Notes: generated by a model from the letters alone, not told the origin. A stretch of DNA of 64,000 bases from Chryseobacterium phocaeense (GCF_900169075.1 NZ_LT827015.1:124001-188000), one strand, 5' to 3'. Shown: positions 17,402 to 24,839, counted from the first letter of the stretch. Numbers and translations are program-made.

Positions 17402-19773
17402 ACGAATATTTCCAGTCATATGAAAACTACTTTTGGGAGTGGGAGACCGACGAGGATATCGCCGGAGATGCCGGTTACTATAATCATAACCTCATATCGA
17501 TTCCGGGTGTAGGGGCCATAGCCTACAGGCCTTATGTGATGGAGATCCTGAAAGAGCTTCAGCCGCTGGGATGGCCTCCGTTTGGTGCATTGCTGATGGT
17601 TCTCTATGCCATGCAGGAAGGCTACACGGATTTTGCAGGCCCTTTGAAGCATACGGCTAATTTTCACAGCATCGGAAATTTTGATTTCACAGCTGAAAAA
17701 AGTATTGAGTTCCTGGAAAAAATAAAATCCTTAAATAAAGTATATAAACAGGGCCAGAACAGGATCATATTGCTTCACACCCTGTTTCAGGATTCTCATA
17801 ACAGACTCTCTCCCCGAAAAGCAGAAATGATTCTCACGAATTATTACAAAAGGCCGCACATGCTCGGAGTAAGTGCCCAAAAAAAATACGCGGGGCCGTC
17901 CGCCATCAACAGAGATTTAAGTACCCTTGATCTTTTGAATGAAAGATTCCCCACTACCCAGTCTATCATGGATGCCATGCGGGATCATATGGATGAGCCG
18001 GAACTGGATGACGAAGTAGTGGAGGAGGAAACAACCGTGGAAACAAACAAAGATTTTATTCAGCAGCTGATCGAAGAGCCTAAAACGTTTCAGGTAGGCA
18101 GCCTCATCAAAAGGATCTGGAGCGGACTGAGGATTCCTATGCGGCATTTATCACCGGGAGAACAGCCCATTGGAGGAATTTCTGATATGGCCAATAAAGG
18201 CGACCTCCAAAGAATGCTTCTTTCCGAATTTGCAAATGATGATGAAGTCTTTATGAACCGGGTTGCGAATAACGAAGCGCTGTACATCCAAAGAGAAATC
18301 CCGCCCGAAGAAAATATTTTCGAACGGATTATTTTAATTGATACTTCCCTGAAAAACTGGGGAACCCCTAAAGTATTGGCTTTTGCATCGGCGATTGCAG
18401 TGATAAGACATCCGAAAGCCCATTCGGAATGTAAAGTTTTTGCATTGGGACAGGCATCTGTTCCGGTTGCTTTGGATAAGCCTGAATATGTTATTGAAAA
18501 TCTCAATCAGGTAAGTCCTGTTTTGGAAGTTTCAGAAGCATTGGAAAAGTTTTTTAACGAAGAGCGCACTGAAAAGGACCTTGAAGTATTTTTCATTACC
18601 CACCGGGAAAACCTTACAAATGAGAAAATCCGTAAAGTAATCCACGAAAACAGAGACCGGTTAAAATTCCTGATCACGACGGATTCAGACGGCGAGCTGA
18701 ATTTTTATAAACACCATAAGGGAGCCAGAAAACATATTCAGAAAATCAGGCTTCCCCTTCAGGAATTATGGGCCAATCCGCCACAACGGCCACAAAAAAC
18801 AACTCAGATTAATGGAAAGAAAACAGATCTTCCGCAAAATTACCCGATCCTGTTTCCAACTCCGTCCAATACCATTGCCCGGTTTTTATACGAAGGCGAA
18901 TTTTATATTTTAAGCTCAAAAAAGCAGCTGTTGAAAACCTATCTTTCGGATAATTATTATGACAGGAATTCATATGACTATTATAAAACCTATCACGGCA
19001 GCGAAGTGCTGATCGAAGATATTTCCGTGAAACCACGAGGACAGTTTGCTTTGGCTAAGAACAGGCAGCAGCAATTTATTTTATGTCAGTATCAGGCTGA
19101 TAAAAAGCTGGTGTCAAAGCTTAATCTGGATACCAAAGAATATTCAGAACAGAACGTGACCGGACTGAATATCCCCAATTCTTACCATCTGATCTATTTT
19201 GGGAAAAATTTTTACCTGCATCAGCCTACGAATTCTTCTCTCTATAAGATCAGTTTAGAAGGAAATGTTTTTGTAGAACAGGTTTTCAATGATGATGGCG
19301 AAATAGACAAGAATGTGGCAAAAGCCGAGACTGAAGTTGCTAAGCTGAACCGCAGCGGAATGAAAATCATCAGCAATTTTAACAGAATGGGAATTAATGA
19401 AAATAATAATCTGGTGATTTCAGGAAATGAATTGTGCAGATTATATGATAATTCCCTGAATCTTTATAAAAACAGACACACCGTTAAGATTCTGGCGGAA
19501 CAGAATAAAAATAGATTTACATTTCAGGACGGCAGTGAGGTGATTACGGATTCCCGTGGAATGCTTACTTTTAAAAGCAGTAATACCGGGATTCCTACAT
19601 TTTATATTCCCTCTACGGAATATGGATTTCTGGCCCTGGCCACCCATACCGAGTATGGCGGATCGGAATATTACCTTCCGAAACAGACTTTGCTGAAAGT
19701 AAAGACCATGGAAGAAATGTATTCCACGTATTTAACAGCATTTATTGATCAGATCCTGGATTATGGAGCTTAG
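17392..19773 (+). CDS. Degenerate vWA plus beta-propeller protein of the ternary system
   Basis: 793 residues. Residues ~1-200 are helical; ~300-460 look like a von Willebrand A domain (ERIILIDTSLKNWG, FASAIAVIRH, LEVFFITHRENL, RLKFLITTDSDGELN) whose metal site keeps only DTS of DxSxS. From ~480 on, alternating strands of the form EFYILSSKKQLLKTYL, NFYLHQPTNSSLYKISLEGN and NNLVISGNELCRLYDNSLNLY build a WD/propeller-like region. This combination next to a MoxR ATPase defines the MoxR-vWA-beta-propeller systems predicted to act in biological conflict. Overlaps its neighbours on both sides. Confidence 0.7.
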   Translation: MDLNEYFQSYENYFWEWETDEDIAGDAGYYNHNLISIPGVGAIAYRPYVMEILKELQPLGWPPFGALLMVLYAMQEGYTDFAGPLKHTANFHSIGNFDFTAEKSIEFLEKIKSLNKVYKQGQNRIILLHTLFQDSHNRLSPRKAEMILTNYYKRPHMLGVSAQKKYAGPSAINRDLSTLDLLNERFPTTQSIMDAMRDHMDEPELDDEVVEEETTVETNKDFIQQLIEEPKTFQVGSLIKRIWSGLRIPMRHLSPGEQPIGGISDMANKGDLQRMLLSEFANDDEVFMNRVANNEALYIQREIPPEENIFERIILIDTSLKNWGTPKVLAFASAIAVIRHPKAHSECKVFALGQASVPVALDKPEYVIENLNQVSPVLEVSEALEKFFNEERTEKDLEVFFITHRENLTNEKIRKVIHENRDRLKFLITTDSDGELNFYKHHKGARKHIQKIRLPLQELWANPPQRPQKTTQINGKKTDLPQNYPILFPTPSNTIARFLYEGEFYILSSKKQLLKTYLSDNYYDRNSYDYYKTYHGSEVLIEDISVKPRGQFALAKNRQQQFILCQYQADKKLVSKLNLDTKEYSEQNVTGLNIPNSYHLIYFGKNFYLHQPTNSSLYKISLEGNVFVEQVFNDDGEIDKNVAKAETEVAKLNRSGMKIISNFNRMGINENNNLVISGNELCRLYDNSLNLYKNRHTVKILAEQNKNRFTFQDGSEVITDSRGMLTFKSSNTGIPTFYIPSTEYGFLALATHTEYGGSEYYLPKQTLLKVKTMEEMYSTYLTAFIDQILDYGA

Positions 19774-21469
19774 AATAAAACCTTTTCCGAAAAATACATA
19801 TCCTAAGAAAGGGCTCTTGATTAAAGATCCCTCACCTTTGGCATGGCTTTACGAAATGGAATTGCTGGGAATAGATCTCAATACAGTTAAATCCTATGCT
19901 ATACCGGCGGATCAGCCTAATGTGCTGTACGGATGTCTGTTGGTTTTTTATGGTGAAGCTCCTCAGGAAATTGGAAAAAACGCTTATTTCCAGTCTGTGG
20001 ACGACCGGCTTTTTATCCCTGAAAACACTATATTTTATCCGAAGATCAATCCCGAAGACTGGCAATCGATGAATTCACGCCTGATGGTGATGCACCCGGA
20101 GTTCGGTTTGGTAAAACTGACTGAAGAAATCGACTGGCTTTCCGTGATCAGGGAACCTGAAATTTCCCTGGGAAATGTGAGAAAACCATCAAATGGCGTT
20201 ACCATTCCTAAGCATATTGAAAGCTTCATGGTGGAAATGAATGATGAAAAGGTGTTGAACAGTCTTCAACAGCCAAAGAATGAAGAAGAATGGATGAAAG
20301 ATCTGCCTTTTGACCTTAAAAAGGTAATGGCAGGGAATAAAAAAGAAATTGAAAAGTATTTAAAATATATAGAAAAATATCCTGACAGGGCCGTAGAATT
20401 AGGGGTGCCGCTGGATATTATGGGAACTTCACGCGGTGATGGTTTTGGAAAATTGACTTTCGGAGAAAGTTGGTTCAGTGCTTTGTTTGGAGGACCCGGC
20501 GCTCAGAAAGAGTCTGCGGGAAGCCGGAACTTCCGGTGGATATTCTGGAGTGTGGTGGTGATTGCCATACTTTTCAGAATTTTTATGCCTTCAGAAAAAG
20601 AAAAGACCCAGGAAGAAGATTTCCTGGTTTCTTCCGGGAAAATTATGAACGGGAAGGGAACATCGCAGGCAGATATGATCGCTTACCAGTCCGGAGTGAC
20701 GGACATCGACATGAAAATCGATTCTATTTACGGAAAAGAACGTAAAAAACTTTCCAGCGAATATACAGCGGCAGGAGCAGCCATGTCGAAAGATAAAAAT
20801 GAAAGGGATCAATATAAAAAATCAGGAGGCCGTAACCTGGGAGAAGTGGGAAATGATATTGAAAAACTCAATTCCAGAGAGCAGAACAGTCGCGATTCCC
20901 TGAAAATTGTTTACTCAAAAAAAATAACAAAGCATCTGGTTCAGCAGGAAGCTAAAATGGAGCGCCGGATTTCAGATTCATTAAAGCAATATACAAAGGG
21001 AAAACCGGTTAATGGGGAAATTGTAAAATTTATACTAAAGAAAAAGCAGGTACTCATGGCGGATTCTCTCGGACGCCTCTACGGAACGCTTGATATGACA
21101 GCGCTTCCGCCAACCCGAGTTAAAGATTCAAAAACAGCAACTATTGAGTCAGGTGAAAATAACGCTCACGAAAAAACAAAGGTTTCAGACATCCTGTATC
21201 TTGTGATATTCATGTTCGGGGCGGTGGGAATTTATTCTTTTATTTTCAAAAGGAAATCCCTCAATCTTGGTGGCGATAATGTACCGCTTTGGATCAAGAT
21301 TGTTTTGTCTGTTGTCCTTGTCTCCATGCTGGTGTATCTGTTTTATCCGCTGATAAAAATGTTCGGATACAACTGGTTCGTATGGATTCTGGTCTTTTTT
21401 GTTCTTATGCTTCTTTACCGCCTGTTCAGTGAAGATAAAACCATTTTAAAACCGGATGATGATGAATAG
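19763..21469 (+). CDS. Membrane protein of the ternary system with N-terminal bpX-like domain
   Basis: About 568 residues from the ATG at 19763, inside the upstream gene; a TTG at 19745 is less likely. Residues ~1-130 are a compact soluble domain (PLAWLYEMELLGIDL ... FGLVKLTEEIDWL). A hydrophobic helix follows near residue 260 (WIFWSVVVIAILFRIFM), then a charged helical stretch, then three more membrane segments at the C-terminus. It probably anchors the system in the inner membrane. Overlaps the next gene by about 14 bases. Confidence 0.6.
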   Translation: MELRIKPFPKNTYPKKGLLIKDPSPLAWLYEMELLGIDLNTVKSYAIPADQPNVLYGCLLVFYGEAPQEIGKNAYFQSVDDRLFIPENTIFYPKINPEDWQSMNSRLMVMHPEFGLVKLTEEIDWLSVIREPEISLGNVRKPSNGVTIPKHIESFMVEMNDEKVLNSLQQPKNEEEWMKDLPFDLKKVMAGNKKEIEKYLKYIEKYPDRAVELGVPLDIMGTSRGDGFGKLTFGESWFSALFGGPGAQKESAGSRNFRWIFWSVVVIAILFRIFMPSEKEKTQEEDFLVSSGKIMNGKGTSQADMIAYQSGVTDIDMKIDSIYGKERKKLSSEYTAAGAAMSKDKNERDQYKKSGGRNLGEVGNDIEKLNSREQNSRDSLKIVYSKKITKHLVQQEAKMERRISDSLKQYTKGKPVNGEIVKFILKKKQVLMADSLGRLYGTLDMTALPPTRVKDSKTATIESGENNAHEKTKVSDILYLVIFMFGAVGIYSFIFKRKSLNLGGDNVPLWIKIVLSVVLVSMLVYLFYPLIKMFGYNWFVWILVFFVLMLLYRLFSEDKTILKPDDDE

Positions 21470-22481
21470 ACAGAAATTTATAGACAAATTCCTGATTGCA
21501 TTTATGATTCTTACGGTGTTTAAGATCATAGGAATCGGGGCGCAGCTTTTTCACGAAAGTATATGGAGTGTTATCGGGACATTGATCATTTTCCTTATTG
21601 TCGCTTTTATCGTCATGATGGTGATCACAGCCCTGAAAGATAAAGAAAGGAATACTAAGAATTCAGGAAGGAGAGAATCGGGCGGCGGAAATTTCTATCT
21701 GGAAACCTCGTTGTTTGACAAGATCAGAAATAAATACGAAGAGCTCGCCGAAAAATACATTGCTGAGAAAGATTATAAAAAAGCCGCTAAAGTATATATG
21801 AACCTTCTTCAGGACAATTTCCGTGGGGCAAAAACACTCGAAAACGGAGGTTTCTATAATGAAGCTGCTGCAGTTTATCTCAAAAAACTAAATAACAAGT
21901 CCGAAGCCGCATCCTGCTATGAAAAAGCCAAACAATACAAAAAGGCTATTGATTTGTACAAAGAAATGCAGCAAAAAGAAAAGGTAGGAGACTTGTATAA
22001 GGAACTTAATGATCTAAAAAATGCCCATACCTATTATCAGATGGTGGCGGACGATTATTCAGCCAACAGCCAGATGGTAAAAGCTTCCCTGATTTACAGC
22101 AAAAAAATGGAGCAGCCGGAGGAAGCGCAAAAAATATTACTGCAGGGCTGGGAAGAAGATAAAGACTCATTCAACTGCCTGAATAATTATTTTGCCAATG
22201 TTTTTGATATCAAAAAACTGGAAACGGAAATTCAGGACCTTTATCTGAAAACACCATCGTACAAAAAGGTCATCTATCTTGAAGCCATGAAGCATGAGTT
22301 TAAAAAAGATCCCAAACTGCAGGCCGTAACCCGCAATATCGCGTATGAAATTATTGCTGAAAAAGTAGGAACCCGCTCAGAGATCATTAATGAGCTGAAG
22401 CATTTCAATCCTGATGACAGCGTGATTTTGAAAGATATTTCGAGGTTTAAGACGGGACGGAACAGGATGTTGAGGAAATAA
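21456..22481 (+). CDS. Membrane-anchored TPR-like protein, last gene of the ternary operon
   Basis: 341 residues; three adjacent ATGs (21456, 21459, 21462) could start it. Two N-terminal membrane helices (FLIAFMILTVFKIIGIGA and VIGTLIIFLIVAFIVMMVI) are followed by a run of TPR/Sel1-like helical repeats (AEKYIAEKDYKKAAKVYMNLLQ, YNEAAAVYLKKLNNKSEAASCYEKAKQYKKAIDLYKEM). Such repeats bind other proteins. The 14-base overlap with the upstream membrane gene ties it to the MoxR system as a scaffold. Confidence 0.7.
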   Translation: MMMNRQKFIDKFLIAFMILTVFKIIGIGAQLFHESIWSVIGTLIIFLIVAFIVMMVITALKDKERNTKNSGRRESGGGNFYLETSLFDKIRNKYEELAEKYIAEKDYKKAAKVYMNLLQDNFRGAKTLENGGFYNEAAAVYLKKLNNKSEAASCYEKAKQYKKAIDLYKEMQQKEKVGDLYKELNDLKNAHTYYQMVADDYSANSQMVKASLIYSKKMEQPEEAQKILLQGWEEDKDSFNCLNNYFANVFDIKKLETEIQDLYLKTPSYKKVIYLEAMKHEFKKDPKLQAVTRNIAYEIIAEKVGTRSEIINELKHFNPDDSVILKDISRFKTGRNRMLRK

Positions 22482-22530
22482 AATTCAAAGATTTAAAGAT
22501 TTAATCATTTAAAGATTAAAATATATAGAG

Positions 22531-22674
22531 AAAGGTGGCTTCGAGTTCCTCAGCCACCTGCGATTATAGTTCTTTCCGGAATGTATTCTTTACATCAGAA
22601 AATTACATCTGTTTTAGACTGAAATCTCAAAGGCCGGAAAGGTGGCTGAGGAACTCGAAGCCACCTTTCCGGCC
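22531..22674. repeat. REP-like double hairpin
   Basis: A 28-bp arm AGGTGGCTTCGAGTTCCTCAGCCACCT-type at 22532-22558 recurs inverted at 22640-22667. Each arm is itself a hairpin; the right one is perfect over 16 bp (GGCCGGAAAGGTGGCT / complement, 22632-22674). It separates the ternary operon from the tRNA island. Confidence 0.7.
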
Positions 22675-22716
22675 ATGTAAAAAATGAAAATAACATTTCC
22701 AAAAAACAATTTTTCA

Positions 22717-22724
22717 TATCTTTG
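22717..22724 (+). promoter_or_regulatory. -7 box of leader transcript 1
   Basis: TATCTTTG matches TAnnTTTG exactly; the inferred transcript start is about 22730, 8 bases before the leader ORF. Confidence 0.65.
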
Positions 22725-22737
22725 CGCCAGAAAAATT

Positions 22738-22866
22738 ATGACACTACAAAGAGCACATATCAATGTAAATCTATGCGATAGCCCTTCAATAAAAGGATTA
22801 TTCGGATATGAATGGATGATATGGAATGAGGCGAAATGTGCTTGCTTTGAAAATTATTTACAATAA
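22738..22866 (+). CDS. Leader peptide 1, uses all 20 amino acids in 26 codons
   Basis: 42 codons from ATG 22738. Its first 26 codons include every one of the 20 amino acids at least once (last to appear is Trp26), an extreme composition with no hydrophobic core, so it looks designed to be read rather than to fold. It lies right after a clear promoter and before a terminator at 22895-22932. Codons 31-33 (GAG GCG region, 22827-22833) are complementary to the 5' arm of that terminator. I infer a ribosome-mediated attenuator that senses shortage of any tRNA. No family is recognised. Confidence 0.7.
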   Translation: MTLQRAHINVNLCDSPSIKGLFGYEWMIWNEAKCACFENYLQ

Positions 22867-22932
22867 ACCCGTAAAAATTTAAACAAAATACTGCAGAAAC
22901 GTCTCGATAACCCGGGGCGTTTCTTGTGTTTT
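22827..22932 (+). promoter_or_regulatory. Attenuator 1: competing antiterminator and terminator
   Basis: Terminator stem AGAAACGTCTCG (22895-22906) / CGGGGCGTTTCT (22913-22924), then TGTGTTTT. The alternative helix pairs TGAGGCG (22827-22833, in the leader ORF) with CGTCTCG (22900-22906), with inner TGC/GCA and TTTG/CAAA helices. Both cannot form together. Confidence 0.55.
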
Positions 22933-23151
22933 AGGCCATAAATTATTTAGAATGAAAAAAAATAACCATAAAATTGAAAATTTTTTAATTAACAATGAAC
23001 ATTTAATACGATAAATAAGAGTGATAAGTAACCCGATGAGAGACAGTCATTTAGGTATTTAAGAGATCTGCAGGATATTGCGGACAGATACTTCTTGTGT
23101 TAAAAATTGAGTTTAATTATTTGGTTTTCAATGACTTAAATGAAAAATAAA
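22933..23151. other. AT-rich gap between the two leaders, no convincing gene
   Basis: Holds only tiny frames (20 and 8 codons) and a weak stem around GATCTGCAGG...GACAGATAC (23071-23092). It may simply connect leader 1 to leader 2. Confidence 0.4.
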
Positions 23152-23183
23152 TTTGCAGGTTAAAAATTTTCATCCTTACTTTG
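23152..23183 (+). promoter_or_regulatory. Promoter of leader transcript 2 / tRNA array
   Basis: TTTG at 23152-23155, 20 bases, then TTACTTTG at 23176-23183, a slightly off-consensus -7 box identical to that of the TROVE promoter at 36783-36790. Confidence 0.55.
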
Positions 23184-23243
23184 CAACCGAAAATTGAAAG
23201 CAACAGGTTTTCAGGATTCAAAAACTTTTTAAACAAAAATATA

Positions 23244-23363
23244 ATGAAACAATTACATAACATATCTAATATGGATTCAAGACTACTCGGACAGGGGCCG
23301 AAAGGATATGCATGCAGTATTCTGGATCAGGAATTTATACATAAAAGGTGCTTATATACGTAG
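23244..23363 (+). CDS. Leader peptide 2, 18 amino-acid types in 39 codons
   Basis: 39 codons from ATG 23244 in an A-rich start context (an in-frame ATG at 23181 lies within the promoter). It uses 18 different amino acids and lacks only Val and Trp. Its first 31 codons already include His, Lys, Arg, Asp, Pro, Ile, Asn, Cys, Tyr, Glu, Leu, Phe and Gln, that is every amino acid served by the tRNA array downstream except Trp. The last codons (Arg-Cys-Leu-Tyr-Thr-stop) form the 5' arm of an antiterminator. I infer an attenuation leader peptide, not a functional protein. Confidence 0.7.
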   Translation: MKQLHNISNMDSRLLGQGPKGYACSILDQEFIHKRCLYT

Positions 23364-23425
23364 GTCTCAATGATCTGACACGTCAAAATATATACAGCAC
23401 CTCCCGAAAAGAGGTGCTTTTTTTT
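23346..23425 (+). promoter_or_regulatory. Attenuator 2 in front of the tRNA array
   Basis: Terminator: GCACCTC (23397-23403) / GAGGTGC (23411-23417) plus eight Ts, ending 3 bases before the first tRNA. Antiterminator: AGGTGCT-TATATA (23346-23358) pairs with TATATA-c-AGCACCT (23389-23402). The AGGTGC sequence occurs twice, so the GCACCT strand must choose. The 5' antiterminator arm lies in the last leader codons and would be covered by a ribosome at the stop codon. Confidence 0.75.
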
Positions 23426-23427
23426 AT

Positions 23428-23500
23428 GGTTTCTTTAGCTTATTTGGTAAAGCGCCGGTCTGTGGAACCGGAGAACAGGGTTCGATCCCCGAAGATACCC
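23428..23500 (+). tRNA. tRNA-His (GTG)
   Basis: Anticodon GTG at 23462-23464 in CCGGT-CTGTGGA-ACCGG; T arm GGG-TTCGATC-CCC; acceptor GGTTTCT/AGATACC with one T-T mismatch. Starts 3 bases after the attenuator T run. Confidence 0.8.
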
Positions 23501-23522
23501 AAAATACAAGTGGATGATGAAT

Positions 23523-23597
23523 TTTGTGAAATGTGAATGGTCAATGGTGAATGTAAAATTGACAGGCGAAGCAAATTGACAATTGACCATTCACATT
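23523..23597. repeat. GTGAATGGTCAAT-type palindromic spacer repeat
   Basis: First of several spacers that begin GTGAATGGTCAAT, contain GCTTCGCA or GCGAAGCAA, and end AATTGACCATTCAC; others lie at about 23683-23757, 24074-24153, 24254-24336, 26085-26235 and 61707-61910. Confidence 0.65.
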
Positions 23598-23604
23598 AAA
23601 AAAC

Positions 23605-23678
23605 AATCTCATAGCTCAACTGGTTAGAGCACCGGTCTTTTAAACCGGGGGTTGAAAGTTCAAATCTTTCTGGGATTA
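23605..23678 (+). tRNA. tRNA-Lys (TTT)
   Basis: Anticodon TTT at 23639-23641 in CCGGT-CTTTTAA-ACCGG; acceptor AATCTCA/TGGGATT pairs fully with one wobble. Confidence 0.88.
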
Positions 23679-23762
23679 CAATTAAGAGTGAATAGTCAAT
23701 GTTGAATTTAAAAATTAACAAAGAAGGCGGATTGACAATTGACCATTCACAAAACTAAAAAC

Positions 23763-23835
23763 GGTTCCGTAGCTCAATGGATAGAGCATGGGTTTTCTAA
23801 ACCCAGGGTTACAGGTTCGAATCCAGTCGGGATCA
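23763..23835 (+). tRNA. tRNA-Arg (TCT)
   Basis: Anticodon TCT at 23796-23798 in TGGGT-TTTCTAA-ACCCA; acceptor GGTTCCG/CGGGATC pairs with two wobbles; one T-stem mismatch. Confidence 0.85.
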
Positions 23836-23841
23836 CAAAAA

Positions 23842-23912
23842 GGTCTATTGAGGTAATGGTAACCTGCCCGACTGTCTCTTGGGCACCGCGAGTTCGATTC
23901 TCGCATAGACCG
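23842..23912 (+). tRNA. tRNA-Asp (GTC), unusual T at position 37
   Basis: Perfect acceptor GGTCTAT/ATAGACC with discriminator G, as expected for Asp. Anticodon loop CTGTCTC (23872-23878) reads GTC, but position 37 is T rather than a purine. Variable loop is short. Confidence 0.7.
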
Positions 23913-23916
23913 CAAG

Positions 23917-23974
23917 GATTCACGGAAAAATTCAGCTCCGGCTGTCTCCCGGAAACGGAATTGGAAGTGAATCT
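23917..23974 (+). tRNA. Minimal tRNA-Asp-like element without D and T arms
   Basis: Perfect 7-bp acceptor GATTCAC/GTGAATC and a 5-bp anticodon stem TCCGG/CCGGA enclosing CTGTCTC, the same loop as the preceding tRNA-Asp. Only ~58 bases; no recognisable D or T arm. A decoy or relic rather than a normal tRNA. Confidence 0.5.
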
Positions 23975-23980
23975 TAAAAA

Positions 23981-24052
23981 CTGGAAAGATAACGGTGGTT
24001 GTTTACCCGCCTTGGACGCGGGAGGCCATAGGTTCGAATCCTATTTTCCAGA
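23981..24052 (+). tRNA. tRNA-Pro (TGG)
   Basis: Perfect acceptor CTGGAAA/TTTCCAG, anticodon TGG at 24013-24015 in CCCGC-CTTGGAC-GCGGG, T arm ATAGG-TTCGAAT-CCTAT. D arm is weak. Confidence 0.8.
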
Positions 24053-24158
24053 CAAGTTTTGTTGAGGACAAAAGTGAATGATGAAAAGTGAATTTTGCTT
24101 CACAGGTGAATTTAAGATTGACAGTAAAACAGATTGACAATTGACCATTCACATAAAA

Positions 24159-24232
24159 GATTTCGTAGCTCAAGTGGTTAGAGCGTCGGTCTGATACACC
24201 GGAGGCTGAAGGTTCGAGTCCTTCCGAAATTA
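24159..24232 (+). tRNA. tRNA-Ile (GAT)
   Basis: Anticodon GAT at 24193-24195 in TCGGT-CTGATAC-ACCGG; acceptor GATTTCG/CGAAATT; normal D and T arms. Confidence 0.9.
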
Positions 24233-24341
24233 CAAAAAGATGAAAAATGAAAGAGTGAATAGTGAATTTTGCTTCGCAAGTGAATTTAAAAATTGACGGT
24301 AAAACGGATTGACAATTGACCATTTACTATTCACATCAAAA

Positions 24342-24413
24342 GATTTTGTAGCTCAATGGCAGAGCACCGGTCTGTTAAACCGGAAGTTGAAAGTTCGAGT
24401 CTTTCCAAAATCG
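24342..24413 (+). tRNA. tRNA-Asn (GTT)
   Basis: Perfect acceptor GATTTTG/CAAAATC, discriminator G, anticodon GTT at 24374-24376 in CCGGT-CTGTTAA-ACCGG. Confidence 0.9.
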
Positions 24414-24447
24414 CAAAAACTAAATGTTAATTGTTTCAAAAGAAGAG

Positions 24448-24513
24448 AAAAAAGGTATGTCAAGAGCAGAAGATCTTTACGCCAAATACGGAAAATACCG
24501 ACAGCCTTTTTCT
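24448..24513 (+). ncRNA. Array hairpin RNA, copy H1
   Basis: Closed by AAAAAGG/CCTTTTT and TGTC/GACA with the conserved inner sequence AGAGCAGAAGATCTTTA; followed by a T-rich tail. Shares its core with 24755-24828 and 25298-25371. Confidence 0.5.
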
Positions 24514-24593
24514 TTTTTATGAGAAGTTAGAAGTTAGAAGTGATTAAATGAGAGCAGTATCATTGATCAATTATCAATCATCATTTATAATTC

Positions 24594-24725
24594 GATGGTT
24601 CGCCGAAGTGGAAGAGTCGGGGCGGTCTGCAAAACCGTTGTGAAAACTGAGTGGGTTTTGAAATGCGCAGCATTCGTGAATTCAGATAAAAAATAAAAAT
24701 GTTTATGAACAATCCATAACCATCT
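24594..24725 (+). tRNA. tRNA-Cys-like element (GCA), interrupted or class II-like
   Basis: 5' acceptor strand GATGGTT and then CGCCGAAG...GAGTCGGGG as in the tRNA-Tyr of this array; anticodon GCA at 24629-24631 in CGGT-CTGCAAA-ACCG. A matching acceptor strand AACCATC appears only at 24718-24724, leaving about 80 bases where a variable and T arm should be. No normal T arm. Confidence 0.5.
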
Positions 24726-24754
24726 CAAATAACTAAAATGAGAGTTAGTTCCGG

Positions 24755-24828
24755 AGAAAAGTAAAAGTTTGTCGAGCGTAGAAGTTCTTATATCAAACTA
24801 AAAATAAAGACAGGCTTTGTTTTTCTTC
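24755..24828 (+). ncRNA. Array hairpin RNA, copy H2
   Basis: AAAGTTTGTC pairs with GACAGGCTTT over 10 bp (two G-U), extended by GAGAAAA/TTTTTCTTC; inner GAGCGTAGAAGTTCTTA matches the H1 and H3 cores. Confidence 0.5.
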
Positions 24829-24839
24829 ACAACAGAGAA

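Noticed and set aside
22952..23014. 20-codon ORF between the two leaders as a third pan-codon leader
   Set aside because: It uses few amino-acid types (mostly Asn, Lys, Ile, Leu) and has no promoter or terminator of its own.
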